Positions 12,301-23,620 of a stretch of DNA of 64,000 nt are shown here, piece after piece (the stretch's first letter is position 1; each line of letters starts with the position of its first letter). The stretch lies in contig CM030943.1 in assembly GCA_018136815.1 (NCBI GenBank), positions 3,327,885 to 3,391,884 of the forward strand. The letters are read 5' to 3'. The translations under genes and the position numbers were made by a program. The notes under the pieces were generated by a model, which worked only from the letters and a program-made list of their open reading frames with translations, was not told the DNA's origin and did no database searches. The stretch comes from Isochrysis galbana (lineage: Eukaryota; Haptophyta; Isochrysidales; Isochrysidaceae).

Positions 12301-12878
12301 GTGGCGTGTGGGGTGCGCGCCATCCCTCCACTCATCGTGGGGCCGCGCCTCCGGTGGGGCGAACACCACTCCCGTGTGCCGGCTCGTCAGTGGCGAGAGA
12401 GAGGAGGGGGTTGGGTGAACGGGTGGGGGGGGGGGGGGGGGGGGGGAGACGAGAAAGGGAGGGAGGGAGTGAAGCGAGAGCCTCTCCGGCCTTGGCGGCA
12501 TCTTTTCCTCGAGAGCGAGAAGAGAAAGCTCTCCTCTCTCTCGCTTCCTCTCCCCCTCCCTCCCTCCCTCTCCCTCGCGCCGTGAGGGTCCTCCCACGCC
12601 TGAGCCCCCCCCCCCGCACACCTGTATCCCTCGTCATCCACCAGCGTGAGAGAGAGCCGCTCTGGCCTCGGCGGCAACTTCCCCTCAAGGGAGAGAAGGG
12701 AAAGCCCCGCTCTCCTCTCTCCCTCGATCCCGTCGCTCAGGTAGGCGATGGAGAGCTCGTACGGCCAGGCGTGTGCCAGCCGGTGCAGCGAGACGAGACG
12801 ATCCGAGCTCATGATGCTCGCCAGGCACGCCCAGACCGCCGAGGTGGAGGAGGAGGGGCGCGGCTCGCCCGCCGCCAT

Positions 12879-12879
<1 letters not shown>
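6332..12879 (-). CDS. GT49 (LARGE-like) glycosyltransferase fused to two sulfotransferase domains
   Basis: GT49 enzymes add glucuronate, xylose or GlcNAc in the Golgi; the sulfotransferases use PAPS. Exons in order (minus): 12879 down to about 12740 (start; SSDRLVSLHRLAHAWPYELS); about 12680..12622 (RLSLTLVDDEGYR); about 11622..11514 (PFNLLRN, then ADVDF with the DxD); 11438..9461 (YDERFVGYGKDRVSF, then sulfotransferase 1); 9333..8773; 7870..7756; 7647..7597; 7374..7303; 7210..7166; 6727..6332. From 11514 to the stop the phases agree at every joint, including two GC donors. Sulfotransferase 1 looks degenerate: its P-loop region reads GCDGCGAEAL and its 3'-phosphate site RDPAELAWVLW. Sulfotransferase 2 has GCEKCGSTSL and RFLVILREPVQRAVSHF. 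Between its FPTC and DATPML sits an insert of about 170 residues with two LRxE repeats, possibly beta-trefoil-like. No N-terminal membrane anchor was found, and the exons above 11.6 kb are uncertain. Confidence 0.72.
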
Positions 12880-12880
<1 letters not shown>

Positions 12881-12944
<64 letters not shown>

Positions 12945-13060
12945 AGAGAAGAGAGAGAAGAGAGAGAAGAGAGAGAAGAGAGAGAAGAGAGAGAAGAGAG
13001 AAGAGATGGAGGGGAGAAGAAGAGAGAGAGAGAGAGAGAAGGGGGGGAGGGCGAGGTGAG
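12881..13060. repeat. (GA)n / GAGAGAA tandem tract at the 5' end of the GT49 gene
   Basis: A pure purine run of GA dinucleotides followed by AGAGAGAAG-type units. On the gene strand it is a pyrimidine tract ending two bases before the proposed ATG at 12879, so it would be 5' UTR, core promoter or an intron end. Confidence 0.85.
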
Positions 13061-13445
13061 AGAATACGAATAAGAGTGAGGTGAGAGAGAGGATGAAAGA
13101 GGTGTGAGAGAGAGGATGAAAGATAGGTGAGAGAGAGGATAAAGGTGAATCTCGTCCTCTTTTCCGCGAATAAAACACGCCTGAGAACAGAAGAAAACGA
13201 GAGGAGAAGCGAGAGTGCGCCACAAGAGAGGGACCTCCTCGGGAAAACTGTTTAAACACGCCTGTGGACAGAAGAAAACGAGAGGAGGAGCGAGCGCGCG
13301 GACGAAGGGCACAAGAGAAGGAGCACCAGGGAAGAACGATAAAACACGACTGATGACAGAAGAAAACGAGAGGGAGGCACAAGAGAGGGAGAGAGGGGAA
13401 GAAGCCCAAGCTCTCTCTCTCTCTCTCTCTTCTCCTCGAGGCCCC
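13061..13445. repeat. Short imperfect tandem repeats
   Basis: At 13061-13148 a roughly 27-bp unit containing GTGAGAGAGAGGAT recurs three times. At 13165-13375 a longer unit with AAACACG followed by ACAGAAGAAAACGAGAGG recurs three times (near 13190, 13270 and 13360). No coding potential is convincing. Confidence 0.7.
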
Positions 13446-13904
13446 GCAGGGAGTTTTGTTTTTCTGCTCCTCGGTGGAAGCTGGCGTGTATAACCTTAGT
13501 TTGCGCACCGGGGGGGCTCTTAAAATAAAAGGTGGTTCGGTAGAACTTAGACCTTGTCCGACTGGTATTGTGCTGTGTATGTCTCTGTTGTATTCCTGCC
13601 CATCTGAAGGCTCTAGGCATGAATATTCGTGTAAGGTACGCGCTCACAATTACAGTTGAACAGTTCCCAGTGTTGCCACTAACGCACAAGACACACAGAT
13701 TCGGATTCCCCATGGCCCATGGTCTCAAGTCCAGGTTTGCAGATTTAGGTCTCGAAATTTGCGATTCGAATTTTGTTTTTGCTGTTACTGTTATTGTTGG
13801 CTCGTTTAAGGTAATAAACCGGCATGACTTCGACTTCTCGTTCTGCAGTCGCCCTGCGAGACTCTCTCTCTCTCTCTCCGCAAAAACTATTGTTGTGGTT
13901 TTAG
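13446..13904 (+). other. Region upstream of the second Pro-rich retroelement copy
   Basis: AT-richer sequence with T/C-rich stretches leading directly into the coding stretch at 13909. It is probably the 5' untranslated part of that retroelement copy, but differs from the leader at 14478. No gene recognised. Confidence 0.35.
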
Positions 13905-14470
13905 CGATGGAGCGCGCGCCGACCGCTCCCACCTCCCAGCCCCCCGCCGCCACGACGCCCCACCGGGGCCGCCCCAAGCCGCCGGAGCCGAAGCGCTCGC
14001 AGGCTGCCCCCCTGACCGACAGCGATGTGGACATGATCCTACCGCCCTCGCCTCCCCAACAGCCACACAAGCAGGGAACAGGCAGAGTCCTGTTCCCTGC
14101 AGACCAACAGGGCCAGCCTCTGGCCCTCCCGCCCGCCTCTGCCGCCGCTCCACCACAACAAGGACTCCCCATGGTGGGTGGCAGCCCTGCTGCCACCCCC
14201 ATGGAGGCAACTCCTACCTTCAGTGCACCCCTCGGGGGCGGGCACTTCACTCAACAAACAATCATTGGAGCCTTTACGGCTTCCAACCCCTCAAACATCA
14301 ATCCACAGAAGTCGTACGCTGAGGCGGCCGGCCCCAAAGGGAAGCAACCACAAGAAGCACAGAAGGCCCCACCTCTGCCCTCCCAACATCCACCGCCGCC
14401 CTCGCGCAAGCGAGCGGACCCACAGTCGGAGCCGAAGCCAAACCAAACACACAACACACACACAATTCGC
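13905..14470 (+). mobile_element. Retroelement Pro-rich first frame, copy 2 (truncated)
   Basis: From 13909 the + strand encodes MERAPTAP and a Pro/Gln/Ala-rich sequence closely matching the minus-strand copy starting at 5179 (shared word RKRADPQS near the end). It stops at about 14470, where a leader of the same family begins at 14478. This is a truncated copy with another copy joined to it. Confidence 0.65.
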
Positions 14471-14477
14471 CTCACTG

Positions 14478-15975
14478 TCGCATTCGCGAATCGACACTCG
14501 TTAGGCTTCGCTCTTCTCTTCGTCGTTCGGTATTTATCGTTATAATTCTCTCGTTCTCGTTCTCGGACAAAAGCTTCGCTTGGATGCATGGGATCGTGGG
14601 TTGTGGAGCGCCCTCTCTCTTTCTCTCGAAAGAGAAGGGAAGTTTCCCCACCTTTCTTCCTCCCAGGCGCCTCGCAAATAGGTTTAATTTGCTATCTCTA
14701 CAGCGGTTCTTTATCTGCTTCTGGGGGCAATCAGGTTTAATTTACGACCTCTTCGTATCTCCCCCTTAGGCACATCGCACTCCTTTCGTCTTATTTGGTA
14801 AGTCTCTTGGAATCTTGTGCGGCAGGATTGCCCCTCGTTTCCGTTATGGTGCGATTCCCCTTCCAGACGGGATCGCCGACAGATCGCCTTCTGATCGTCG
14901 TCCGTCGTCGTCTGGCCGGAGTGTTTGGGTTTGATTTTAGTCGAGTTACGTGAGAAAGTCGTGGGGCGAGAGTCGGGGTGTTTTCCTGGGTGTCGTTGTC
15001 CGTCGTCCTGTCGCCAGTCGTCATCCGTCGTCGCTCTCGCTCTCGTCGCTCTCGCTCTCGTAACACTCATACCCTACAGCCTCGCCTCTCCTCGCCAGCC
15101 CCTGCCATCACAGCCCTCCTCCACACTCGCCCTCGCCTCTCGCCGCTCGCTCGATGCCGCTTTCGCCGCCGTCCTCGCCCTCGCTCAAGCCCGCCTGCCC
15201 GCCTTCCTCTGCTGACGGGCCTCAGCCCGTCAGCACCTCCGAACTCGTCTCCTCCGCCGCGCCTGCCGCCGGCATGGCCCCTTCCTCATTGCCCTCAGGC
15301 CCTATGGGCCTTCCCAATTCGTCACCCCCCCATGATGATGAGGAGGAACCGGATGACACTCCTTTCTTCATTCAGCTAGCCCAGCTAGCTGAGGACAAGA
15401 AGGAGATCAAAAGTGAGGATGTAGCAACCTACATGAAATACCTTCTCTCAAAGCTTGAAGGTCTAGATGCCACCCCAGATGGGATGGATAAAGGACGCAA
15501 AGACGCAAAGGTCCCTGGATCTTTTATGTCGATGAAGACGCGCACGACCAATTCAAGGCCGCATATGGCGACAAGCTCCAAGCAGCTCTCTCGGGAGTCT
15601 CACACGAGTTTGCGGTAACCTATGGCGCTCTAGCCGACTCGGCTCCACGCAAGTCTAGCGCCGTCCGGTCCTCTTTGAAGGAGGTGGCAACGCTACATCG
15701 TATTCCGCATTTTCGACCCCGTAAAAGCCTACAAGACGAAAACTCGACATCTCGCTAGCGCATTGGAGCGTGAAGGGTTCCATGTATTAAGGGGCAACCA
15801 GCAACGCGCCAAAACCACTGTAGAAGGGATCACGAAAGTTGAATCGGGCAAACGCCCGATTTGGCATTTCTACTACGTCTATACTGACACCTCCGCCTTG
15901 GGACACCGCTTCCCTCGCAACTTCCACGTGACTGGACAAATTATTAGAGGAGATTTAGAAGGTCAAAAATAACGT
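14478..15975 (+). mobile_element. Retroelement family A, copy with 5' leader and ORF1-like frame (broken)
   Basis: The 5' end carries the CATTCGCGAATCGAC leader (14483-14497) and about 680 nt of conserved untranslated sequence, including many CGCTCT units at 15030-15060. A coding stretch starts at 15154 (MPLSPPSSPSLKPACPPSS). It becomes acidic and contains DTPFFIQLAQLAEDKK, then ATYMKYLLSKLEGLD. The leader is repeated at 24499 (+) and 45165 (-) with near identity. No reverse transcriptase is seen here. The 3' end near 15975 is set by loss of similarity and is uncertain. Confidence 0.6.
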
Positions 15976-16735
15976 TGAGTAAATCGGACCCTTCGTTCAG
16001 GCTGACATCGCCGCGAGCAATATCGCCATGAACAGCGCGTCCGCGCACCGGCGGGAGCCTTCCTCGTGCGCGATCTCCGCGTGGTCTGCGGCAGCCAGGG
16101 TAGCCGCGTGCGCGCAAAACACCAAGGCGTCCCAAAGGGGAGACATGTGGATCGTGATTTCAACGAGATATCGACCCTGCCACAAATCGAGTGAATGAAG
16201 TAAGACCACGTGTGGGGTTCAACAAATGAAGTATCAAGGTTGAGTCAAGTTACCTCCAGGTGACAACAGAAGGTGCTAGCAGGGATGGGGATGATTGAAC
16301 GCTTTTGGTCTTTGCCTGCGAGACCAGAACGGGATCCTGGCGTGGGGGGCTGTTTGAGTGTGGAGGGAGGGGCGCTCCAGCTAGCGCAGGTAGAAAGCTA
16401 GTGAAGAGCTGGGTGGCATAAGGGGGAAGCGGTGCTTGCGCTTGCCGCGGCAGGGAGTCCTGTCTTGAGTTAGCGCTAGTTCCGTTCCTTTGCCGCGCCG
16501 CGACCCATAAAAAATTGTTAAAAATGAATGAATAAAAAGTAAACAGAAGACGAGTCTATCTAGCGGCACAAGCAAAGGTAAAAAGTAAACAGAGCCGAGT
16601 CTGGCGGCACAGACAAAAGTAAAAAGTAAACAAAGACGAGTCTAGCAGCACAAGCAAAGGTAAAAAGTAAACAGAGCCGAGTCTGGCGGCAGAGACAAAG
16701 GTACAAAGTAAACCGCAGTCGAGAAGTCTCTCTCT
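15976..16735. other. Spacer; possible short minus-strand exon at 15997-16209
   Basis: The minus strand at 15997-16209 encodes a 70-residue Ala-rich stretch (SPLWDALVFCAHAATLAAAD) of ordinary composition that I cannot assign. It could be the last exon of a gene or a repeat. From 16550 to 16720 a unit containing AAAGTAAACAGAGCCGAGTC recurs about four times. Confidence 0.35.
16550..16715. repeat. Tandem repeat of about 45 bp, four imperfect units
   Basis: Units contain AAGGTAAAAAGTAAACAGA followed by GAGTCTGGCGGCA or GAGTCTAGCAGCA. They start near 16552, 16595, 16640 and 16682. Confidence 0.7.
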
Positions 16736-17245
16736 CTCGTCTCTTCTCTTCTGCGGGTGGCATGCTGCGCGAGGGGAGAGAGGGGGAAGGGGGAGGGAGA
16801 AGGGAAGAGGGGGGAGAAGGGAAGGGAAAGGGGAGAATGGAAGGGAGAAGGGGAGGGGGGGGAGAAGGGGAGGGGGGGGAGAGAAGGGGGAAGAAGGGGG
16901 AAGGGAGAGAAGGGAAAGGGGAGGGGGGGCGGGAAGGGAGAAGGGAAGAGGGGGAGAGAAGGGAAAGGGGAGGGGAGGGGGGAGGGGGAGGGAGAAGGGA
17001 AGAGGGCGAGAGAAGGGAAGGGAAAGGGGAGAATGGAAGGGAGAAGGGAAGGGAAAGTAGGGGAGGGGCGGGAAGGGAAAGGGGAGGGGAGGGGAGGAGG
17101 GAGTAAGAGGTTGGGGGGCGCACAGGTTGAAACCCACACGTCTCCCCCCTCGCAGCTCTTCCCTTCTCTCCCTCTCTCTTTTACCCTCCCTCCTCTCCCT
17201 CCCTCTTTCTCTCCCCCCCCCTCTCTCCCTCCCTCCCCCTCGCCG
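16736..17245. repeat. Homopurine (G/A) minisatellite downstream of the helicase gene
   Basis: Almost pure G+A on the + strand, built from GGGAGAAGGGAA-type units, to about 17110. It is followed by a C/T-rich block to 17245. The minus-strand helicase gene ends at 17246, so part may be its 3' UTR. Long open frames here are products of the composition. Confidence 0.85.
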
Positions 17246-20200
17246 TCAGAGCGGCCACATCTCCAGCTCACGCAGCTGGCTCTCGCACCGAGCGAGCACT
17301 CGCTCGCGCAGCAGCGGGCTCCCTTTCAAGTACTCCTCCACCGCCTTGGCACGCCTCACCCGCTGGGCTTCCTCGAACCCGCCGCCGTACAGCCCCTTTG
17401 ACGCGTTGGACTCGCAAATCGCCAGGTGGGCGTGCGCGTCTTCTCCGCAGTCCTCCAGGCACAGAGCGCAGAAGGCGCATCCACAGCCTTGCCGACGGCA
17501 TGTCAGCGCGTGACACCCGTCGTAGTCGACAAAGGCGGCGCCGCAGCGAGGGCAGGCAAGAGTGAGGATCTTGTCGCAGATGTGCTTGCACGCGCTCTCG
17601 ACGGCCGCCTCCTCGCTCTGACGAGCGAGCCTCTCCCGTATCTGCTGCTCGAGGCGTGCCTCGTATTCCGTCTCCATCTTCCGAGCGAGCGCCTGCTCGC
17701 GCAGCTCGAGCCGCTTGCTGCTCCACGAGTCGACGACGCGCGCCGAGGAATGTCGCGCCAAAACCGCAAACGGGTAGGGATCACTCGAGCATCGCCACTG
17801 GCCCAGGGCCGCACTCGCCATCGGGCACCGGACCTCTCCGTCGAATTCTTGCCGTTCGATTTGCGCCTGCGCGTGCCGAGAGAAGCACTCGTCGCACACA
17901 AAATGGCCGGCCTCGCCGCCGCAGCACTCGACGCCGTCGAGAATCGCGCGCCGATCCTCCATGCACACCACACAGGTGCGAGTCGGTACCATCGCCTCGA
18001 TCCGTTCCCTGACGTTGGCAACCACGGCCGGCGGTGGGCGCGCTGCCTTCGCCTCCCCGAGCGCGCCCTCTATACTCGAGAGATCCTTCGCCAACACCGC
18101 ATGAAGCTCGCGCAGCTCGGCGTCCTGAGCAATGAGCTCCTGCGCCGCGGCCTCCTTCGCTTCCAAGCGTTGCCGCTCCATGCGCGCCTCCATGCGCCTC
18201 AACTCTTCCTCGGCGGCGGCGCGCCTTGCCCGCAACGCCTCCTTGTCTCTGGCCTGGCTGGCAAGCAGCTCGTCGTGCGCCGCAGCCAGATCCTTGCGAG
18301 CCTTCTCCTGCTGCTCGACGAGAGCGTCTTCGAGCTCGCGCCGTATCTGACGCTGACGCTGCTCAAACTGTGTTGCCACCATGCACAGAGCGGCACGCGC
18401 TTCCTCACGCGAGAGCTCGGGCCCCAAGGGACCGTCCTTGACCGCGGCCGGTGGGGCATCTCCGGTGGTCGCATCGTCCGTCTCGTCCTCCGACGGCGAG
18501 GCGGGCACATCAGCGCTGTGCGCGGCCGCGGCGGAGGCTGGCGGCGCGGCCGCCAGCTTCGCACGCAGTCGTGCGCGTGCCAATTGCTCGAGTACGTCCA
18601 CTTCCTCCCGAGCAGCATCGGCGAGCGCATCGGCACACAGACGTTCGCTTTGCGAGAGGACGGCGCACACGCGGCAGCTGGCCGATCGGCCGCAGCATTC
18701 GCGCACCACAAAGTGGCCCTTTCCGCACTCCTCCACAACCTTGACCGAGCAGGGTGGGGGTGCGTCGTCGCAGCACTTCTTGTCGATGGGGTGCAGGCCT
18801 GCCCTGCATCGGGTACGCACTAGCCGATTGCAGAGTTGCTTGGAGTGCGCGCGATCAAACGGATGGCAATCGAGAGGGCACGGGTGGCCGCACGCGAGAA
18901 TCTCGTCGCACTTGCAGCCGCAGCCAGCGCCCCCGCGTACTCGCCTGTGGATCTGCTCGGGTGTCGACAACGTGGACGGGTCGTCGAGCTGCCCGTGCAC
19001 TTGGCAGCGCAGCGGCAAACCGTCAAGGACAGATCCACTCTCCCGAAGCAAGCTCAACAACTCCCGCCAATGCGCCGCCGCCTGCAAGCATTCGGCATTG
19101 CCGATCAGGACGAGCCCGCTGCGCGCACGCGTGCAGAGCACGTTGAGACGCTGCTCCGCGTCGTCCTTACGCAAGAACCCAAGCTGCCGGCTGGGATTTG
19201 AGCGGACGAGGGTGGCGACGACGATCTCCGCCTCCTCGCCTTGGAAATTGTCGATGGTAGATGTGCGAATCCCGCCGGCCGCCGCGGGTCTGGCGAGCTC
19301 GAGCTGCGTGATCACATTCTCCCCGACGAGGTGTTGCATCTCTGCTAGGTCACGTTCACCTATCCATGAGTCCACCTTGGTGTGTCGCAGTGCCCGCCTG
19401 AGCTCACACAGCTGCCCCAAATATGGCGTGAGGATCACAATGTCGGTCTGCGCGTAGCCTTGAGCAAGCAGGTAGTGGACGATCTGGACGGCCAGCTCCG
19501 CCTCGTGCGTGTTGCGCTTGCTCATTGTGTTCACGAGCCTATCGTCGTCGCGCGATGTCTCCGTCGGCCCGTCCTCGAACACACCGTGGTCGATGAAGAC
19601 TACGTTCTTGGCGATGCCGCGCACGTCAGGTCGGCCTTGCACGTCGTCCGCGTCACGAAGCTCCGGGTAGGTCATTGCCCGAGCTATGCGTGAGATTTCG
19701 GGGCGCATCCGATGCTGAAGTGCGAGCGTGCAATGCGCAGCGCCGCCCATCACGAGGCGCTCGAAGAGCGAGCGGTTCAGTTCGTGGACGCCCACGCCCA
19801 CTTTGAGTGCATGCACCTCCACCTTTGGCCTCAGCTGTTTGTAGTCGCCAATGTTGATGACGTGCTTGACACCGATGCTCATCGCCGTCAAGGAGTGTGC
19901 CTCGAGCACCTCGCCTGCCTCCTCCACAATTAGAACACCAATGCCGGCGCTGTGAAGCAGGTCGCCGTGCATGGCTGCGCCCGTCGTCGTGGCGCCAATG
20001 AGCCTAGCAGAGCATAGAACCCTGAGACGGCCGCTGGCGTGTACCTTCTCGATGCTCTTGTCGAGTGCATCGAACTCCTTCTCCAGCCTGAAGACGGTTG
20101 CATAGGTGCGCAGGTAGACGCGAATGAGCTACTCATGGCCGAGCAGGAGGAGGGGGCGCCTCGTCCGTTGCGGCTCAGGGCTCGCGCACACCTGCTAAGA

Positions 20201-22716
20201 GTGGAGCTCAAGACGCGAATGATCTCGCGGCGCCAATCAGCTATTAGACGCTCACGTGCGGGGGTGTCGAGCGTCCAGGGGTATTCACCATGCAACTCGA
20301 AAGCACCAGGGCCTCGTCCATCACGCCAGCGCCTCCAAAGGTAGTCGCTCTCAGAGCTGATCGCCTTGCCTCGACTCGTCACTAGAAACCCTTCCTCATC
20401 ATCTTGCAACGGCGACAACCTGCGCAGAAGCTCGGGGTCCTCAACCTGGAGTAGTTCGCGCACCACGTCCCAGCTGGGCGGGGCGTCTCCCATCTGTTGA
20501 AGCTGTGCGGCCTTTTCTTCCATCTCCAAGGCCAGCTCCGAGCGCTCCGTGTAAAGTGCGTGGAGCTGGGAGCGGTCTCGATAGTCCAATGGCGTCTGGC
20601 GAGCTCGGCAGTGCAAAGAGTAGCGCTGCATTCGCGCATCCCGGCTGTTTCCGCCGACGCGCACGAGAGAGGCGTCCCCCCTGCGTCCCCAGCCTTTGCG
20701 CACCATCTCGGTGAGGAACTGATCCAGTGCGTGGTTCGTGTAGCACACAATGAGCAGCTTCTCTGAGCTCGATTTAAGAATCGCATGTGCCAGCTCGACT
20801 GCGACGAAAGTCTTGCCGGTGCCTGGTGGGCCGACGATATTCGCGATGCAGTGGCTAGCAGCGTGTTCAAAGGCTGCGTGCTGGGCCGGATCCACGGCGG
20901 CGCCGGCCGCAGCGAGGTTGGCTTGCAGCGTCGGGATGATGTGCTCCGCACCCTCATAGTCCGGTGCTGATGGCTCAAGGACCTCGCCGGTCCGGCCGCG
21001 CATCAGCAGGAGTTCCGCACGGAAGGGTAGCGTGACCATCGTCTGGAGCCGCGTTAGCACGGGTTCGTAAGAGAAGAATGAGCGGCCAACCTGCACTGCC
21101 CTGAGCCATCGTGGCTCGAGCAGCAGAAGGAGCAAGTTGTCGGGCTTGACGCTCATCTCATAGCGGTCGCGGTCGCCAACGGTCTCTTCGGAGCTATCAA
21201 TCTCGTCGACCGTATGAGGCGGGCTTGTCACGCGTGCGAACGTGATGGGTGAAGGCTCTGTGCAGGGATCGTCGCTGTGAAGCAAGAGCAGCACGAGACT
21301 GCCCCGGCGCATGTACCCCGCCTCGACCATCTGCTCTACAGCATGGTGCTCTCTCACGCGTAAGAGTACGCCCGCTTGGCCCTTGCAAATCCGAGATCTC
21401 GGCTCGGAAGCGGCCGACGAATCCGGTGCCTTGTCGACCGCGCGGCGCACATCAACGCACATGGTCTGGACGGTCAGGAAGCTTGCATTCCGGTCCCCAT
21501 GGAGGGATTCGCGCAATGAGGCGAGAAAGTCTTCGCGTAGCAGGCGAAAGTTGCGGTCCAACAGCTGAGTTTCGGGATCGTCAGCGAGGAAGGGCACCTC
21601 GCTGCCCGAATGAGGGAGAAAAGGTGGGCTCTCCGCCAAGATTTCGTCCATCGTTGGCTGAACCGAAATCTTTCGGAAGTTCGGGTGGTCGTTCGAGTGC
21701 CGACCGCCCGGGAGCTGCTCATCGATGCCGCCCGTCCCAGGCGGCATGCCGGAGCGGACGCCACGGACGAGCCGCAGGAGCCGCTCCGCACCGCAGCGGA
21801 TGGTGGCCTCGGAGGCGTTGTGGCTATGCCTGGCAAGCGCCTCTGCCAGCGCAACGAGCTCGCCGCCTGCTTCGTCCGCCGCGTCGAGCGTGGCAAAGAA
21901 CAAGTTCCTGCCATAGTCAATGATGGCCACCAAATCTTCCCGCTCGCAGATCAAGCCGGAAGAGATCGCCGTTGTGAGCTGCTCAATCAAGAGCGGCATC
22001 TCCCACAGCACAAGTGCGCATGCTCTGACGGCCGAGAGGTACTTCGGCTCCGTCCACCGCGGTTGCATCAGGACGCGGATGAGTCGAACGATGATGGGCA
22101 CTCCGCCGAGCCCTGCGGCCTCTCGAAGGCGCTGCTTGCCATGGCCTCTGCGTGTGGTCAGGCGCCACAGCAGGCCGTCATCACTGTACGCTTCGAGGGC
22201 ACGGACGTATTGCTCGGCTTGGTCGGGCGTCCTCAAGAGGGCGCCCCCGTCGAACATCAGCTTGTCGAAGTAGCGTCGCAGCCGCTGGGCCTCCGTCTGG
22301 AGCCCTCGGTCTGCGAGTTGAGCACTGATGAGCCCCCCGCCACGCTGGACTGGGCACGTGCTGCGGCTGCAACCCTGGCCGGCATGCCCTCCGGCGGCGC
22401 GCTGGTCAGAGCCGCCAGGGTGACTGAATCGGCACCTGTCTCCGTACCGGCAGTTGGGCCAGTAGCGGCAGGGAGGCGGTAGGCCTGGTCGCGCCCTCTG
22501 ATGAGGGATCGAGCCGGTGTCGAGGTGGCCTTGCTGCGTGGTGAGAGAGGTCGAGGGGGTGGCTGAGGAGGGGGAGTGGGTCGAGGGAGACGAGGAGCGG
22601 GAGGAGGAGGAGGAGGAGGAGGAGGAGGAGGAGGAGGAGGCAAAGAAGGCTGAGGAGGAGGTCGAGTGGGGGCGTCGCGTGGCGGCGCGACCGCGAAAAG
22701 CCGGAGGGAGGAGCAT
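17246..22716 (-). CDS. ZNFX1-like superfamily 1 RNA helicase with CCCH, NF-X1 and RING/IBR-like zinc clusters
   Basis: UPF1-like SF1 helicases of the ZNFX1 group act in RNA surveillance and antiviral or small-RNA pathways. The model is complement(join(17246..20087,20192..22716)), 1788 residues. Order: Ser-rich start; CCCH finger CRYWPNCRYGDRCRFSH (about 80-100); an N-terminal region as in ZNFX1; Walker A GPPGTGKT (629-636) and CYTNHALDQFL; VEEAG for the DEAG box (896-900); GDYKQLRP and QHRMRPEISRIA; STIDNFQGEEAEIVV; an NF-X1-like cluster from GCGCKCDEILACGHPCPLDC (about 1225-1330); a coiled coil (about 1405-1520); CVVCMEDRR with further Cys/His pairs (about 1545-1600); and an IBR-like CPRCGAAFVDYDGCHALTC (about 1685). 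The 104-bp GT-AG intron joins TLSR to LEKEFDALDK in phase 2 and restores the conserved IGATTTGAA block. The whole reads uninterrupted. ATG 22716 is the first in-frame start, followed by low complexity, so the true start is less sure. Confidence 0.9.
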
Positions 22717-22860
22717 GCGGAGGAGGAGCCGGAGGGAAGGGTGCTGGGAGGCCAGGCAGAGAGCCCACCCCCCTACCGGGCCCAGTCGGGAGGAAGAAGA
22801 GAGAGGTGGGGGGTGGGGGTGGGGGGGAAGGGGGGAGACGGACGGAGGAGATCCCGCCCT
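22717..22860. promoter_or_regulatory. Likely 5' flank of the helicase gene
   Basis: Short GC-rich interval between the proposed start codon at 22716 and the large pyrimidine tract. No specific promoter element is identifiable. The assignment rests on position only. Confidence 0.3.
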
Positions 22861-22864
22861 CCAA

Positions 22865-23620
22865 CAGAAACTCTCCCGCTCTCTCTCTTCTCTCTCTTCT
22901 CTCTCTTCTCTCTCTTCTCTCTCTTCTCTCTCTTCTCTCTCTTCTCTCTCTTCTCTCTCTCCCTCTTCTCTCCCTCTTCTCTCCCTCTTCTCTCTCTTCT
23001 CTCTCTTCTCTCTCTTCTCTCTCTTCTCTCTCTTCTCTCTCTTCTCTCTCTTCTCTCTCTTCTCTCTCTTCTCTCTCTTCTCTCTCTTCTCTCTCTTCTC
23101 TCTCTCCCTCTTCTCTCCCTCTTCTCTCCCTCTTCTCTCCCTCTTCTCTCCCTCTTCTCTCCCTCCCTCTTCTCTCTCTCTTCTCTCTCTTCTCTCTCTT
23201 CTCTCTCTTCTCTCTCTCCCTCTTTTCTCCCTCTTCTCTCCCTCTTCTCTCTCTCCCTCTCTTCTCTCTCTTCTCTCCCTCTTCTCTCCCTCTTCTCTCC
23301 CTCTTCTCTCTCTCCCTCTCTCTCCCTCTTCTCCCTCTTCTCCCTCTTCTCTCTCTTCTCTCTTCTCTTCTCTCTCCTCTCTCCTCTCTCCTCTCTCCTA
23401 CTCTCTCCTCTCTCCTCTCTCTCCCCCCCCTTCTCTACTTCCTCTCTCGGCTCTCCTCGGCTTCCTTCCCAATCGCCCTCTCGGCGGGAAAAGAGAAGAG
23501 AGAGAAGAGAGGAGAGAGATCCCCGCCGCCGGCAGACACAGAGGAATCTTCTCCTCTGTGATGCCCCTCCCTCCCCCCCTCCCTCTCTCTCTCTCTCGCG
23601 GCCTTTTCTCTCCATGATTC
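22865..23620. repeat. Homopyrimidine tract, (TCTCTCTTC)n and CCCTCTTCTCT variants
   Basis: About 750 bp nearly free of purines on the + strand, made of TCTCTCTTC units with CCCTCTTCTCT variants. The run is broken at about 23440-23560. It lies just upstream of the minus-strand helicase gene. Confidence 0.92.

Noticed and set aside
17426-18823. 465-codon + strand frame opposite the helicase
   Set aside because: It is antisense to conserved Cys/His clusters and the coiled coil, with no domain of its own.
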